A stretch of DNA of 64,000 nucleotides from Paraburkholderia monticola (lineage in GTDB: Bacteria > Pseudomonadota > Gammaproteobacteria > Burkholderiales > Burkholderiaceae). Position 1 is the first letter of the stretch; each line of letters begins with the position of its first letter. Position numbers and translations under genes: made by a program. Under the pieces are notes generated by a model. It was not told the DNA's origin and ran no database searches. It saw only the letters and a list, made by a program, of their open reading frames with translations. Below, one piece after another: positions 38,327 to 46,768 of the stretch. The stretch covers positions 682,001-746,000 of the forward strand of contig NZ_LRBG01000004.1 in NCBI RefSeq assembly GCF_001580545.1, in the 5' to 3' direction.

Positions 38327-39958
38327 ATGTTGAAAAATCTGTCGATTCGCACCAGCCTCACCCTGATGATCGCGTTCTTCGGCGTCGTGCTGCTGCTCGG
38401 CGCGGCCGCGGGATTGTTGTCGCTGCGCGCGTCGAACGCATCGCTGCAGCAGATGTACACGGTCGACACGCCCGCCGTCGCCGACCTCGAAGGCAGCTCC
38501 GGCCAGTTGCTGCGCCTGCGTCTGGCGCTCGCGACCTACGCGTCGCTCGTCGCGCTGAACGATCAGGACGGCGCGAACGCCGTGCTCCAGCGCTTCGATC
38601 AGTACCGCAAAGCGTCCGACGAACGACTCGCCCACTATGTGAGCAACGCGAGCACCGATGCCGATGAGCAGCGTCTGATCGCCGACATGCAGCACAAGCG
38701 CGACACCTTCCTGCACGACGGCGTCGACCCGGCGCTTGCCGCGCTGAAGTCGGGCGACACCAACGCATTCCAGCAATTGCAGGCGCACAGGCTGCCGTCG
38801 CTGTACAGCGCGTACGAGAAGGCCATGCTCGCACTCGAGCAGTTGCAGCTCGATCACGGCGCTCAGCGCTACAAGGATGCGCAAAACCTGTTCTACGCGA
38901 TCAGCACGGCGGTGGCGATCGGCATCGCGCTGTCGCTGCTCGGCGGCTTGCTCGCCCGCCTGGTGCTCGTGCGCGCGATCGTCAGTCCCGTCGACGCGAC
39001 GATCGCACAGTTCCAGCGCATTGCCAACGGCGACCTGAGCGGCCGCATCGAGGTGCGCAGCGGCAATGAAATGGGCCGTCTCGCGGCCGCGCTGCGCAAG
39101 ATGCAGGAGTCGCTGATCGGGACCGTGACCGCGGTTCGTCAAGGCACCGAATCGATCGATACCGGCGTCAGCGAGATCGCGGCCGGCAACGCCGATCTGT
39201 CGCAGCGCACCGAGGAGCAGGCCGCGGCGCTCGAGGAAACGGCCGCCAGCATCGAAGAGCTGACCTCGACGGTCAAGCAGACGGCCGACAACGCGAAGCA
39301 GGCGAGCTCGCTCGCGCAGGGCGCGTCGACCTTGGCCGCGCAGGGCGGCGAGCTGACCGAGCAGGTGGTCGGCACGATGCACGGCATCGTCGATGACTCG
39401 CGGCGGATTGCCGATATCGTCGGCGTGATCGAGGGCATCGCGTTCCAGACCAACATCCTCGCGCTGAATGCCGCAGTCGAGGCGGCGCGCGCGGGCGAGC
39501 AGGGACGCGGCTTCGCGGTCGTCGCGAGCGAAGTGCGCTCGCTCGCGCAGCGCAGCGCGGCGGCGGCCAAGGAGATCAAGGGCTTGATCGACGCGTCGAC
39601 CGCTCGTGTGGAGCAGGGCTCGCAGCTCGTCGAACGCTCGGGCACGACGATGAATGACATCGTCGGCGCGATCGCGCGCGTCAGTTCGATCATGGGCGAA
39701 ATCGCGGCGGCGGCGCTCGAACAGAGCACCGGCATCGATCAGGTCAATCGCGCGGTCGGTCAGATGGACGAGGTCACGCAGCAGAATGCGGCGCTCGTCG
39801 AGCAGGCGGCCGCGGCGGCGGGTTCGCTGGAAGATCAGGCGCGGCGCCTGTCGGCGGCGGTGGCGGTGTTCCGGACCGGCAGCGAGTCGCGCAGCGGCGC
39901 TGCGGCGTCCGGCACGAAGCTGGCCGGTGTGGCCGGCGCAAGCCCGTTATTAGCGTGA
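38327..39958 (+). CDS. Methyl-accepting chemotaxis protein (Tar/Tsr type)
   Basis: The 543-residue chemoreceptor has TM1 ([20 protein letters not shown]). A periplasmic four-helix-bundle ligand domain spans about residues 35-190. TM2 is near 200-220, with a HAMP domain after it ([20 protein letters not shown]). The long cytoplasmic signalling hairpin has the CheA/CheW contact tip [20 protein letters not shown]. No NWETF-like CheR-docking pentapeptide is present at the C-terminus (GASPLLA). An AAGGAG ribosome-binding site precedes the ATG. Confidence 0.95.
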   Translation: MLKNLSIRTSLTLMIAFFGVVLLLGAAAGLLSLRASNASLQQMYTVDTPAVADLEGSSGQLLRLRLALATYASLVALNDQDGANAVLQRFDQYRKASDERLAHYVSNASTDADEQRLIADMQHKRDTFLHDGVDPALAALKSGDTNAFQQLQAHRLPSLYSAYEKAMLALEQLQLDHGAQRYKDAQNLFYAISTAVAIGIALSLLGGLLARLVLVRAIVSPVDATIAQFQRIANGDLSGRIEVRSGNEMGRLAAALRKMQESLIGTVTAVRQGTESIDTGVSEIAAGNADLSQRTEEQAAALEETAASIEELTSTVKQTADNAKQASSLAQGASTLAAQGGELTEQVVGTMHGIVDDSRRIADIVGVIEGIAFQTNILALNAAVEAARAGEQGRGFAVVASEVRSLAQRSAAAAKEIKGLIDASTARVEQGSQLVERSGTTMNDIVGAIARVSSIMGEIAAAALEQSTGIDQVNRAVGQMDEVTQQNAALVEQAAAAAGSLEDQARRLSAAVAVFRTGSESRSGAAASGTKLAGVAGASPLLA

Positions 39959-39984
39959 GCAGGCCTTAGCCCCTCATCGCCCCA

Positions 39985-40791
39985 CTACTGAATCGCCGCG
40001 TAATACTTCGCCACGGCGTCGATTTCTTCGGGCGTCATCTGTCGCGCGACATTGCGCATCTGTTCGTTGATGTCGTTGCGCCGCGCGCCCGAAGCGAACG
40101 CATGCAACTGCGCGGCCAGATAGGCGGCCGACTGTCCGCCGAGCCACGGCGCCGCACCCTTGCGATCGAGCTGGCCATGACACGCCGCGCACGGCGCGAT
40201 ATTGCGTTGCGGATCGCCCTGCATCACGAGCCTGACCGCAATCGGATCCGGGCCTTCGCCGGCCCGGGTTTTCTCGGCCGCCGGCGCGAGCGGGAGCGAC
40301 GCATAGTAGGCCGCCAGATCGTGCAGATCCTGGTCGCTGCGTCCCGCGATGATCGGTTGCATCACCGCGCTGGGCCGCTGGCCGCTCTGGAAGTCGCGCA
40401 ACTCCTTGTAGATCACGTCGGCGTACTGCCCGGCGAGGGCGGGCGCAGTGACCTGCACGGTGCCGACCACGCCGTGGCACATCGAGCAGTGTGCCGTCGC
40501 GAGCGACGCACCGCGGCCGATCGCATCCGCCAACGGGTGATTCGTGCCCGAAGGCGGCAACACCACGACGTCGCTCGGCACCTGGCTCTTCTCGTTGCCG
40601 CTGTACCAGCTCGCCGGCACGCCGGCGGCGCCGCAGATTCTGGCCCACAGGCTCAGGTTGCCGAACGCGCTGCTCGCGGCGGGTAGCCACACGAAGCCGA
40701 TCAGGATCGCGACGACCGCGATCGCGAGCGTGCCGCCGACGCTCCACGCGAACCACGGATTGCGCAAGGTGAACAGGCGTTCTTCGTTCAT
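39985..40791 (-). CDS. Membrane-anchored diheme cytochrome c of the oxidase operon
   Basis: The 268-residue protein has an N-terminal membrane anchor (FAWSVGGTLAIAVVAILIGF). Two cytochrome c domains follow, with heme sites CSMCH near residue 100 and CAACH near residue 200; each has a later methionine as probable axial ligand. It is the last gene of the operon and its ATG overlaps the subunit I stop (ATGA). It probably feeds electrons to CuA or acts as a fused oxidase subunit; this is inferred from position. Confidence 0.85.
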   Translation of the reverse strand: MNEERLFTLRNPWFAWSVGGTLAIAVVAILIGFVWLPAASSAFGNLSLWARICGAAGVPASWYSGNEKSQVPSDVVVLPPSGTNHPLADAIGRGASLATAHCSMCHGVVGTVQVTAPALAGQYADVIYKELRDFQSGQRPSAVMQPIIAGRSDQDLHDLAAYYASLPLAPAAEKTRAGEGPDPIAVRLVMQGDPQRNIAPCAACHGQLDRKGAAPWLGGQSAAYLAAQLHAFASGARRNDINEQMRNVARQMTPEEIDAVAKYYAAIQ

Positions 40792-42413
40792 CGCGGTGCT
40801 CCGATGACGACCGCCGGCACCGAAGTCTGCGGCAGTCTGAGCAACTGGACGATCGGCACGCTGTAGTTGACGACCGTGAGCCCGATCATCAGCGCGACCC
40901 ACAAGCCGAAGCTGTTGAGCGCGACGGGCACGCGCTCGACCGGATGCGCCGCGCTCGCGAACAGGAACGTCTGCGGCTCTTCGAGCGGTCCGAATTGCGA
41001 TTTCGCGAGGATATAGACGAACAGCAGACCGGACACCAGCAGCATCAATCCACCGATCGCCGACACACCGACCCAGAAGCCCTGGCCCTGCATGCCCGCC
41101 ATCGCGTAGTCGTAATAGGCCATGCGGCGCGGCGCGCCGAGCAGGCCGACCCAATGCCACGGTATCGTGACCACCATCATGCCGATGAACCACAGCCACA
41201 ATTGCGTGCGCACCAGTTTCGCCGACACGATCGCGCGGCCGGTCAGTTGCGGCCACAGTTCGTACGCGATCGCGAAGTACATGATGACGATCGCGCCACC
41301 GAAAATCAGGTGAAAGTGGCCGGTCACCCACTGCGTGTTGTGCACGGTCGAGTTCAGCTGATAGCTCATGTTGATGAGGCCGCCCGCGCCGCCGAAGCCG
41401 AGCATCACGAACGAGAACGCGAGCACCAGCATCATCGGATTGCTCCACGGCAGCGCGGTGAGCCAGCCGAGCGCGCCCTTGCCGCCGCGCAGCCGTCCGG
41501 CGATTTCCACCGACGCGCAGATCGTGAACACGGTCAGCAGCGTCGGCACCGACACCATGCCGGTGAACACCGCGTGCACGAACTTGAAGCCCGCGCCGAC
41601 CTGCGGATCGACGAACAGGTGATGGATGCCGATCGGCATCGCGAACACGAGAAACAGGATGAACGACACGCGCGCCATCGAATCGCTGTAGAGCCGTCCG
41701 CCGATCGCGCGTGGCACCAGCGTGTAGTACGCGATGTACGCCGGAATCAGCCAGAAGTAGACGATCGCGTGCAGCGTCCACGAGAACAGCACGCGCGCGA
41801 GACCGGCGTCGATCGTGTGGGCGAGGCCGAGCGCGACGGGCAGAATCTGGAACAGGATCTCGAGCGCCGCGCCGATCGCGGTCCATGCCCACAGGTACGC
41901 GCCCGCGACGTTCGCGAACATCGCGAGCGGCACCGGCTTGCCCAGATTGGCGCGCTTCCAGATGCGCAGGTTCACGTGCATCAGCGCGACCCAGATCCAC
42001 GAGCCGACCACCACGAGCACGACGCCGAGGTAGTAGAACGGACTGCCGATCATCGGCGGGTAAAACGTGAAGAGCACCGTGGCCCGGCCGAGCGCGACCG
42101 GCACCATCGCCATCACCGCGCCGACCACCAGCACGATGAGCGCGGCCCACGCCCATTTGAGGCCGACGAGGCGCTGCGCGAGCGCGAGCTCGACGATCGC
42201 GTAGCCGAAGCCCATCGCGACCAGCGTCGGCAACACATAGGCCATCACGGTGCCGTGCGCGGTCACCGATCGATAGTACAGCTCAGGATCGCCGATCCAC
42301 GGCATCAGGGGACTGCGCACCAGCATCTGCCAGGCGCCGAGGCACAACGCAATCGCGAACGCGATGAAGGCGAGCCAGAAATGCGCGAGTACGAGTCGCT
42401 TAGCGTGGAACAC
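40788..42413 (-). CDS. B-type (ba3-like) heme-copper oxidase subunit I
   Basis: This catalytic subunit reduces oxygen to water and pumps protons. The 541-residue protein has about 12-13 spans. The low-spin heme and heme-Cu ligands are in TAHGTVMAYV and TGHFHLIFGG. The CuB ligand and crosslinked tyrosine are in LHAIVYFWLIPAY, and GIHHLFVDPQ gives the paired histidines. HxxxY, rather than the A-type HPEVY order, together with the K-channel-like sequence, places it in the B (ba3) family. Subunit II lies upstream, overlapping by 14 bp. No subunit III is present. Confidence 0.9.
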   Translation of the reverse strand: MFHAKRLVLAHFWLAFIAFAIALCLGAWQMLVRSPLMPWIGDPELYYRSVTAHGTVMAYVLPTLVAMGFGYAIVELALAQRLVGLKWAWAALIVLVVGAVMAMVPVALGRATVLFTFYPPMIGSPFYYLGVVLVVVGSWIWVALMHVNLRIWKRANLGKPVPLAMFANVAGAYLWAWTAIGAALEILFQILPVALGLAHTIDAGLARVLFSWTLHAIVYFWLIPAYIAYYTLVPRAIGGRLYSDSMARVSFILFLVFAMPIGIHHLFVDPQVGAGFKFVHAVFTGMVSVPTLLTVFTICASVEIAGRLRGGKGALGWLTALPWSNPMMLVLAFSFVMLGFGGAGGLINMSYQLNSTVHNTQWVTGHFHLIFGGAIVIMYFAIAYELWPQLTGRAIVSAKLVRTQLWLWFIGMMVVTIPWHWVGLLGAPRRMAYYDYAMAGMQGQGFWVGVSAIGGLMLLVSGLLFVYILAKSQFGPLEEPQTFLFASAAHPVERVPVALNSFGLWVALMIGLTVVNYSVPIVQLLRLPQTSVPAVVIGAPR

Positions 42414-42972
42414 AGCTCAGTCTCCGTGATTGTCGGGCCTGTTCGAAGAAGGTGGCTTTGTCGATCACCTTCACGTGCGCCCACATGGTCTGATGGCCGA
42501 AGCCGCAGAATTCGTGGCACGGCATCGTGTGGTCGGCGGGATGGTCGAACTCGGTGTTCAGCGTCGCGACGTAGCCGGGCACGACCATCGTGTTGATGTT
42601 GGTGTCGGTGACGAGCAGGCCGTGCACGACGTCGGCGCTGGTGGTGCGGATCGTGATCGGCGTATCGGCGGGCACCAGCAGACATTGCGGCGTGAACGAG
42701 TACTGCTGCGCGATGAAGCGCACGATCACCGAGCCGTCCGGCTGCACCGCGCTGCCGAGATTGTCCTCGGCGAATTCGCCGGAAAGCTGCAGGCGGGAGG
42801 GATCGATGGTCTCGACGCGCGACGGCGGCATCCAGGCCCAATGCACGCCCTGGTACACGATCGCGGCGAGCATTATCACGATCAGCGCGACGGCGAAGAC
42901 AGCCCAGCGCCGCTCGGCGCGCAACGCGACCTCGTGGCCGCTACCGGGTTGATGAGAAGAGTCGGTCGACAT
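42400..42972 (-). CDS. Heme-copper oxidase subunit II with CuA site
   Basis: The 190-residue protein has a single membrane span (AVFAVALIVIMLAAIVYQGV) and a cupredoxin domain. The binuclear CuA ligands are in PCHEFCGFGHQTM (Cys-x3-Cys-x3-His-x2-Met), and an upstream histidine is in VVHGLLV. It accepts electrons from cytochrome c. Its short length and single span match ba3-type subunit II. It starts 3 bases after the subunit IIa stop. Confidence 0.9.
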   Translation of the reverse strand: MSTDSSHQPGSGHEVALRAERRWAVFAVALIVIMLAAIVYQGVHWAWMPPSRVETIDPSRLQLSGEFAEDNLGSAVQPDGSVIVRFIAQQYSFTPQCLLVPADTPITIRTTSADVVHGLLVTDTNINTMVVPGYVATLNTEFDHPADHTMPCHEFCGFGHQTMWAHVKVIDKATFFEQARQSRRLSCVPR

Positions 42973-42974
42973 GG

Positions 42975-43151
42975 TCAGTGGATGATGCCGCGCGGCAGAA
43001 ACGCGAAAAAGTAGAAGGCGACCCAGATCGCCATCACGATCACGGTGGCGATGCCGGCCAGTGCGATCGCGCCGCTCGGACCGGCCGCGACGACGCGTTC
43101 GACTTCCTCGTCGCTCGGCGGGGCAACGCTGTGCGGGTCGTGCGCTTTCAT
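42975..43151 (-). CDS. Small single-span oxidase subunit (IIa-like)
   Basis: This 58-residue peptide has one membrane helix near residues 28-50 (AIALAGIATVIVMAIWVAFY) and ends FAFLPRGIIH. In ba3 oxidases a small subunit IIa supplies the transmembrane helix missing from subunit II; size, position and tight linkage support that role. The ATG at 43151 is chosen; the frame is open to 43193 but would crowd the preceding gene. Confidence 0.72.
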   Translation of the reverse strand: MKAHDPHSVAPPSDEEVERVVAAGPSGAIALAGIATVIVMAIWVAFYFFAFLPRGIIH

Positions 43152-43189
43152 CTGGATGGTTCTCCTATGCGGCGCTTCGGTGCGGCATC

Positions 43190-44512
43190 TCAATGCAGCG
43201 GCGCCTTGCGCAGCTCGTTGACCTGGTGGGGCGTCACCGGCAGGCCATGATTACCCCAGGCGGTGCGGATGAACGTGACGACCGCGGCCGCCTCGGTGTC
43301 GTTCAGCTCCTGGCCGAACGGCGGCATGCCGAACGGCTGCGGATTGCGGATCGTGCCTGGAGGAAAACCGCCGTTCAGCACGATGCGGATCGGATTGACG
43401 GCCGAGTCCATTTCGATCGACTGGTTGCCCGCGAGCGGCGGGTAGTGCGGCAGTTGCCCCTCGCCATTCGCGCCGTGGCAGATCGCGCATTTGTCCGCGT
43501 AGATCTGCTTGCCGAGCGCGAACACCTTCGGGTCCGGCGTCGCGCTCGGGCCGGTCTTGCGGCCTTGAACGTCGGGCAGCGACTTCAGATAGACGCCGAT
43601 CGCGCGGATGTCCTCGTCGGTCATGTATTGAAGGCTGTGGTAAGTGACCTCGGCCATCGGACCGTAGACGGCGCCGCGTTTGGAGATGCCCGCCTGCAGC
43701 AGATCGACGATGTCCTCGATGCTCCAGTCGCCGAGGCCGCCGTCCTTGTCCGAGGTCAGCGAGGGCGCGTACCAGTTCTGCACCGGAATCAGGCCGCCCG
43801 CGAACTGCTCGCGCGGCGACGAGCCGCCCAGCATGTTGATGCGTGTGTGGCACATCGTGCAGTGCCCGAGCCCTTCGACCAGATAAGCGCCGCGATTCCA
43901 TTCGACCGATTTGGTCGGATCGGGCTGGAACTCGCCCTCGCGGAAATACAGCGTGCGCCAGCCGTACAGCAGATCGCGCTGATTGAACGGGAAGCGCAGC
44001 GTGTGCGGGCGGTTCGGCTGCCGCACCGGCTCGACCGTCTTCAGGAACGCGAAGATCGCGTTCGAATCCTCGCGCGTGACCTTCGTGTACTGGGCGATCG
44101 GCATGGCGGGGTAGATCAGCGAGCCGTCCGGCTTTTTGCCGGTGCGCATCATGTTGAAGAACGCTTCCTCGCTCCAGGTACCGATGCCGTACTGCGGGTC
44201 CGGCGTGATGTTCGGCGAGTACAGCGTGCCGAACGGCGTTTCCATCGCGAGGCCGCCGGCGAACATCCTGCCGCGCGGCGCGGTGTGACATGCGATGCAG
44301 TCGCCCGCGCGCGCCAGGTATTCGCCGCGTTTGACGATGTCGGGGCGCGTGTCGGCGCTGGCAGCCGTCTGCGCGCCCTCGGTGGTGGCGGCACGCGCCG
44401 TCGTGGCGAGCGGGGTATGGACCAGCAACGCCAGCGCGAGGCTGCCGATCGCAAGGACGCTGGCCATGCTTGCCGGGCGCAGCCAACCGGGCGGGCGAAG
44501 TGTCGGCTTCAT
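43190..44512 (-). CDS. Triheme cytochrome c (alcohol/gluconate dehydrogenase subunit-like)
   Basis: The 440-residue exported protein has a signal peptide ending near residue 41. Three c-type heme sites follow: CIACH (about residue 72), CTMCH (about 220) and CAICH (about 348). Spacing and sequence (GEYLARAGDCIACHTAP, FAGGLAMETPFGTLYSPNIT) match the triheme cytochrome subunit of membrane alcohol, aldehyde or gluconate dehydrogenases. No dehydrogenase gene is adjacent, so here it appears to serve the oxidase. Its start overlaps the upstream cytochrome gene by 4 bases. Confidence 0.88.
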   Translation of the reverse strand: MKPTLRPPGWLRPASMASVLAIGSLALALLVHTPLATTARAATTEGAQTAASADTRPDIVKRGEYLARAGDCIACHTAPRGRMFAGGLAMETPFGTLYSPNITPDPQYGIGTWSEEAFFNMMRTGKKPDGSLIYPAMPIAQYTKVTREDSNAIFAFLKTVEPVRQPNRPHTLRFPFNQRDLLYGWRTLYFREGEFQPDPTKSVEWNRGAYLVEGLGHCTMCHTRINMLGGSSPREQFAGGLIPVQNWYAPSLTSDKDGGLGDWSIEDIVDLLQAGISKRGAVYGPMAEVTYHSLQYMTDEDIRAIGVYLKSLPDVQGRKTGPSATPDPKVFALGKQIYADKCAICHGANGEGQLPHYPPLAGNQSIEMDSAVNPIRIVLNGGFPPGTIRNPQPFGMPPFGQELNDTEAAAVVTFIRTAWGNHGLPVTPHQVNELRKAPLH

Positions 44513-45234
44513 TGCGGTTGGCTCCCGCAAGCGAGGGGCAGCCGCTCGGCGGATGCCGGTGCGGGCGTGGGGTCGGCGGGGCGCGGCTGGCGCGCGAGCC
44601 AGTTCGATACCGCGGAGATGTCGCTGTCGTTCAGCTTGAGCGCGATCGTGCGCATGCAGTCCGGTGCCAACGCATGGCGGGTGCCCGAGCGCCAGGTGCC
44701 CATCTGTCCGGCGATATAGCTCGCGTGCAAGCCGAGCAGGCCCGGAATACCGGGCTGCGTGCCGGTCATGCGCGCGCCGTGACAGGCGATGCAAGCCGGT
44801 ATGCCGCGCGCCGGGTCGCCATGTTTCACGAGCTTTTCGCCGGCGGCGAGCAGCTTCGGTGCCACGCTGGCGTGGTCGGATTCGGGATAGGGCGGCTGCA
44901 GGGCCGCGAAATACTCGCTGATCTGATGCAGATAGTCGTCGGGCAGGAACGCGAGCAGATAGCCCATCGGCGGATAGGTGCGGCCGCCGTCGCGAAACGC
45001 GATCAGCTGATTGAACAGGTACTCGGCCGGTTTGCCGGCGATGCGCGGAAAGTAGTCGTTGTTGCGCCCTTGGCCCTGCACGCCGTGACACGCCGTACAC
45101 GCGCGCATGCGCTGGTCCATCGACGCAGGCATCGCGCCAGAGGCGTCGGTGGCCGCGAACGCCGCGCCGCTCCATAGCGCGTGAAGCGCATACAGCACGA
45201 ACAGAACCGAAGTGCCGATAGTTTTGCGATACAC
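44509..45234 (-). CDS. Cytochrome c4-like diheme protein
   Basis: The 241-residue precursor has a signal peptide ending SGAAFA near residue 27. Two class I heme sites follow, CTACH at residues 46-50 and CIACH about 100 residues later, with the c4-type GGRTYPPMGYL axial region. It is the first gene of the oxidase operon. The 545-bp region upstream to 45780 holds no other convincing gene. It carries an FNR-like half-conserved site at 45438 and AT-rich sequence near 45270. Confidence 0.87.
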   Translation of the reverse strand: MYRKTIGTSVLFVLYALHALWSGAAFAATDASGAMPASMDQRMRACTACHGVQGQGRNNDYFPRIAGKPAEYLFNQLIAFRDGGRTYPPMGYLLAFLPDDYLHQISEYFAALQPPYPESDHASVAPKLLAAGEKLVKHGDPARGIPACIACHGARMTGTQPGIPGLLGLHASYIAGQMGTWRSGTRHALAPDCMRTIALKLNDSDISAVSNWLARQPRPADPTPAPASAERLPLACGSQPQ

Positions 45235-45437
45235 ACCGGGCCTCGTTTGGAAACGTTCTTATCGCTCGATTTATATATCCTGGGCGCGTGTGCGGATTGC
45301 CGTATGAATCCGGAAACGACGCATCTCGGGACTGCCTGTTTTTTATTTGACTTGCTATTGACCGCTAATCGGAACGGGCTTGATCGGGACCGCGAAGTAC
45401 AGATGCGCAATGATGATGCAATTGTCTGGCCAAATCT

Positions 45438-45451
45438 TTGATCTGTGACAA
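45438..45451. promoter_or_regulatory. Possible FNR/ANR box upstream of the oxidase operon
   Basis: TTGAT, four bases and GACAA match the FNR consensus TTGAT-N4-ATCAA at 8 of 10 defined positions. It is about 200 bp upstream of the first operon gene. A chance match is possible. Confidence 0.3.
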
Positions 45452-45779
45452 TGATCCGCGCTGGATGCGCCTGGGACGGCGACTTTCGGGCTGCAATGAG
45501 CGACGCGTGAGGCGTTTAAAAGTGCGCGGTAGCGTGTAGCAGCGTGCAGCAATTTATCGGACCCGTCAATAGAGAATAGAAAGGAAAACGGGCGTTCGGA
45601 TAATTGCGGATCGGCATCGAGGGAGGCCTCGGTGCTTAGGGTTTTACCGCAGCGCGGGATATCGAGCGCAATGCTTCACGGCAATGTGATTTTCTGATGT
45701 CGATCGATAAATTTTTGCTTTGAATTTCATTTGCGTCTCATTCGCGCGGCTTCACGTTTTGTGCAAGCGCCGGCACGGG

Positions 45780-46673
45780 TCATGCGAAGAGCCGCACGAG
45801 CGCATTGCGCGCATTGCTGACCAGTTCGCTTTCGCCCGGACGTCGCGGCAGCAAATGAAACTCGAGGGCGGGCAACGACGGCAAGCCGATGTTCGCGGCA
45901 CACGCCACCACGCCGCCGCCGAGCGACGACTCGTTCAGACAGGAAATGCCGAGCCCCGCCTTCAACGCAAGCTGCAGACCCGCGACACCCGACGCCGAAT
46001 GCGACACCACGTAGGACACCTTGTGTTCGTCGAGCAGCTTGACGACGAAGCGCTGCAACTGACACGTCGTGGGCAGCAGCACCAGTTGAAATGGCGCGGC
46101 GGGGTGAGTTGCGGCATCGGCGCCGCTGACCCACAACAGTTTTTCGCGCCGCACGACTACGCTTGCGGCCCCCGCGCCCCCGCCCGCGCCGCGCGAGCGT
46201 GGCTGGCCGGTGACGAGCCGCGCCGACAAACCGATGTCGAACGACGCGTGATCGTCCGCGCCGCTATCGATCACCGTGCTCGGTAGCACCGTCACATGCA
46301 GCTTCAGCCGCGGATGCTGCTCCGAGAATGTCTTCAGGATGCGCGCGATGTCGTGCGGCCGGTAGTAGTCGGTGATCGCGATGCGTAGCTCGCCGTCGAG
46401 CGAGCGGCCTTGCAGGTCGTCGAACGCCGCTTCGCTCATCGCGAGGATGCGGCGCGCGTGCTCGAGCAGACGCTCGCCCGCGGGCGTCGCGCTCACTCCC
46501 TGCCGGCCGCGCACGAAGAGCGGCTGGCCGGCGCGCTCCTCGAGCTTCTTCAACTGCTCGCTGACCGACGACTGCGATAGGAACACACGTTCGGCACCCG
46601 CCGACACGCTGCCCGATTCGGCGACACAGACGAAGGTCCGCAACTGCGCCAGGTCGAAACCACGTTGGCTCAT
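45780..46673 (-). CDS. LysR-family transcriptional regulator
   Basis: The 297-residue regulator has an N-terminal winged helix-turn-helix (DLAQLRTFVCVAESGSVSAG, SQSSVSEQLKKLEERAGQPL). A type 2 periplasmic-binding-like effector domain follows from about residue 90. A glycine/alanine-rich insertion (SRGAGGGAGAAS) interrupts it near residue 160. It diverges from an MFS gene, its likely target. The ATG at 46673 is chosen; the frame continues upstream without similarity. Confidence 0.9.
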   Translation of the reverse strand: MSQRGFDLAQLRTFVCVAESGSVSAGAERVFLSQSSVSEQLKKLEERAGQPLFVRGRQGVSATPAGERLLEHARRILAMSEAAFDDLQGRSLDGELRIAITDYYRPHDIARILKTFSEQHPRLKLHVTVLPSTVIDSGADDHASFDIGLSARLVTGQPRSRGAGGGAGAASVVVRREKLLWVSGADAATHPAAPFQLVLLPTTCQLQRFVVKLLDEHKVSYVVSHSASGVAGLQLALKAGLGISCLNESSLGGGVVACAANIGLPSLPALEFHLLPRRPGESELVSNARNALVRLFA

Positions 46674-46681
46674 GATTCGGT

Positions 46682-46721
46682 TTTTCCGATAACTGCGATC
46701 TAAAATTCCGGCTTTTCCGAT
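46682..46721. promoter_or_regulatory. Direct repeats in the LysR/MFS intergenic region
   Basis: TTTTCCGAT occurs at 46682-46690 and again at 46713-46721, 31 bp apart, about three helical turns. They lie in the 95-bp gap between the divergent LysR and MFS genes, where a LysR regulator would bind. No classical T-N11-A palindrome was resolved. Confidence 0.4.
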
Positions 46722-46768
46722 GGAATGCCCAGCCGTAGGATACCCCCGAATCAGTTGCGGAGGGTGTG

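Noticed and set aside
45181-45441. An 86-codon plus-strand frame upstream of the oxidase operon
   Set aside because: It overlaps the start of the cytochrome c4 gene on the other strand, has no ribosome-binding site and matches no family I know.
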